From Gymnorhina tibicen (lineage: Eukaryota; Chordata; Aves; Passeriformes; Artamidae), in contig VXAZ01007501.1 of the NCBI GenBank assembly GCA_013399875.1, positions 1,960,155 through 2,024,154 of the forward strand: a stretch of DNA of 64,000 nt, read 5' to 3'. Every line of letters begins with the position of its first letter. Position 1 is the first letter of the stretch. Shown here piece by piece: positions 62,301 to 64,000 of the stretch. Made by a program: the position numbers and the translations under genes. The notes beneath the pieces were generated by a model. The model saw only the letters and a program-made list of their open reading frames with translations. It made no database searches and was not told where the DNA came from.

Positions 62301-64000
62301 AGAAAAGTTTTTGAAGATAAATATATAAGCTAAGAATTAGTTATCCTTATATATGAAAAATAGTTTTGAATATTAATAAAATATTCTGCAAGCATTTTTA
62401 TTTAGGTAATTATACCTTGTTTTGCTAAAATGTATTCATGATGTTCCAGATGGAATATATAGTTTGTATTGCCTAACTTATAACTCATATGGACTCTACA
62501 AGGAATTATTAAAAATAATAAAATGTTTAACTCTAAAAGGCAGCATTTTATAAATGAAAGAAGAAAATTGTACTTGTAAAATTATTTGAAAACATTTTCA
62601 AAATGCATATAAACCTTCCAGAGATCACGGCAAGTTGATGTTTATAATGGGTCATTTATTTTATGATCAATATATGTTGCATTCCCAAATTTTTGCCTCT
62701 TCCCTAGCAAAAGTTCCCTTACTCTAAGAAAAAAGAACCTAAGAAATCCTGATGAAAGAAGCACTTGAAGGGGGAAAAGCCTCAGGATGCTCTCAATCTG
62801 TATTCTCAGTTACATGGTGAAGTAAGAAAACAGTACAATTTTTAAATCAAACAGATTCAGGTAATTCAGTGGAAGATACCTACCAGCATGTAGGACAATA
62901 ATGTTTAAAAATATTTAAGTAAATAGAACAACTTATTTTCTAAGAAAAAACCTAAACCCAAAACACACAACAAAGCCAAATCAAAAAAATCTCAACCCTT
63001 GTCATACCTTGTTCTGGTGAGAAGTTAAATAGGCATTGCTCATGAGTACAGACTGCCAGATATGGAGCAGGACTCTATCCTGGAGTCTATACTTGAGTAA
63101 ACAGAATTTCTTCTTTGAATTTGAATTTCTGTGAAGCTTTGAAGCAATTAACAAGAAGCCAATGAAAACAACATAATCAGCTATTCATAAATAAGGCCTA
63201 GGGAAAAAGAGACAGCAACTAGAATTTTTCATATTGGGAAGACTTGGACCTGATAGTAGTCTTAATGCAGAAGACTTCTGTGAAGTGGTAATTTACATTT
63301 TATATCTGGAAATTATGGAAGGTATTTTATATTTTGTTCTAGAAGTGTGGAGTGTAGTAGTATGATATATAAAAGTAATAGTCTTAGATCACATGAGTGC
63401 TTGGTTGAAACAGTAGGAAAACTGGAAATAGAAAGGACAGTGTAGCACTAGAATGAATTAGAAGATTATGTTGTTATTATTATAAGGACAAACTAGCTGT
63501 GGTAACCTCTGCTGGGTTTGAGGAGTGGGTTGCAATATCTCTGGCTGGTTCCTGTAATCTGAGGAAATCTTGGGGAATGCCATTGAGGCAGTTGCCTATG
63601 GCAGCCTTGTGGTGGTTCTGCCTTACCCAGAGAAAAGTACCAGCCCTGAGGCAGCTCAAAAGTTGTACTTTCATTATGCATCTCTCTGCATCACCCTGTC
63701 CTAGACAGTGTTAATATGTTAAATCTGTCTTGGAGATGGTTAGTAATTTTCAGAAATCACTCTTTGGAGAATAATTGATACACTGCAGTGTAAAGCTATC
63801 TGGCATTTGAATACAAGCACTTACCTAAGAGAAGAATCTGTCTAATGTATGAAATCTTCAAGCTGAGAAATTAAAATCAGAGGGTGACTGATACGTGTTT
63901 TGGGCTAAAAATGTACTATTGATAGTGCTACTGCTTTTTCTAACTCTCATGGTAAGCCTTAGGCATTTTCAAGCACAAAGCTATTTCATTTGTCTTGTGG

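Larger units (their letters stand above)
33567..64000 (+). other. CNTNAP2: CNTNAP2 intron 3, 5' part (partial)
   Basis: Everything after exon 3 is intronic; no exon 4-like coding sequence was found (exon 4 should continue the discoidin domain towards its closing cysteine). Recognised contents are a solo LTR (33990-34522), an antisense CR1 (37394-38492), a sense CR1 (42029-42770), an AT palindromic tract (43548-43607), a poly-T tract (49185-49203) and a T/G-rich tract (59224-59390). The stretches 34528-37393, 38493-42028, 42771-43547, 43608-49184, 49204-59223 and 59391-64000 are AT-rich, apparently unique sequence with only short chance frames. I see no gene in them. Confidence 0.88.

Noticed and set aside
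1..64000. CRISPR arrays, operons, prophage, tRNA or rRNA genes
   Set aside because: None were seen. The two spliced CNTNAP2 exons, CR1 elements and LTRs identify vertebrate intronic DNA, where prokaryotic systems are not expected.

Overview
This window is vertebrate nuclear DNA, almost certainly from a bird. It lies inside one very large gene, CNTNAP2 (contactin-associated protein-like 2, CASPR2), read on the + strand. Two coding exons are directly visible. Exon 2 is at 3359-3469 (111 bp) and exon 3 is at 33373-33566 (194 bp). Together they encode the N-terminal part of the extracellular F5/8-type C (discoidin) domain. Both have canonical AG/GT borders, the reading frame is continuous across the 29.9-kb intron between them, and the deduced peptide is close to CASPR2 rather than to CNTNAP4 or CNTNAP5. 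The bird assignment rests on at least six CR1 LINE fragments with avian-type 3' ends and two solo LTRs, one resembling a well-known avian ERVL-like LTR. The species cannot be named from the sequence.

Layout: 1-3358 is the 3' end of intron 1, AT-rich with no gene seen. Exon 2 follows. 3470-33372 is the complete intron 2. It holds an assembly-type duplication around a single N (4246-4773), an LTR-like stub abutting a CR1 3' fragment (11605-11993), an internally deleted CR1 (13250-14280), a short antisense CR1 piece (about 20612-20706), a solo LTR with 5-bp target-site duplication (23914-24573) and an antisense CR1 3' end (27445-27899). Exon 3 follows. 33567-64000 is the 5' part of intron 3. It holds a second solo LTR with perfect 5-bp target-site duplication (33990-34522, starting only 423 bp after the exon 3 donor), an antisense CR1 retaining part of its reverse transcriptase (37394-38492), a sense CR1 3' portion (42029-42770), and simple or low-complexity tracts (43548-43607, 49185-49203, 59224-59390).

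Apart from the two exons, I saw no open reading frame with a recognisable cellular protein, and no tRNA, rRNA, CRISPR array or operon-like arrangement. The short ORFs are chance AT-rich intronic frames, or lie inside CR1 or LTR sequence. I found no convincing undescribed system. The most useful observations are the false-duplication signature at 4510, the two datable solo LTRs in gene-sense orientation, a putative non-coding regulatory block near 32040-32420, and G-quadruplex-capable T/G-rich tracts.
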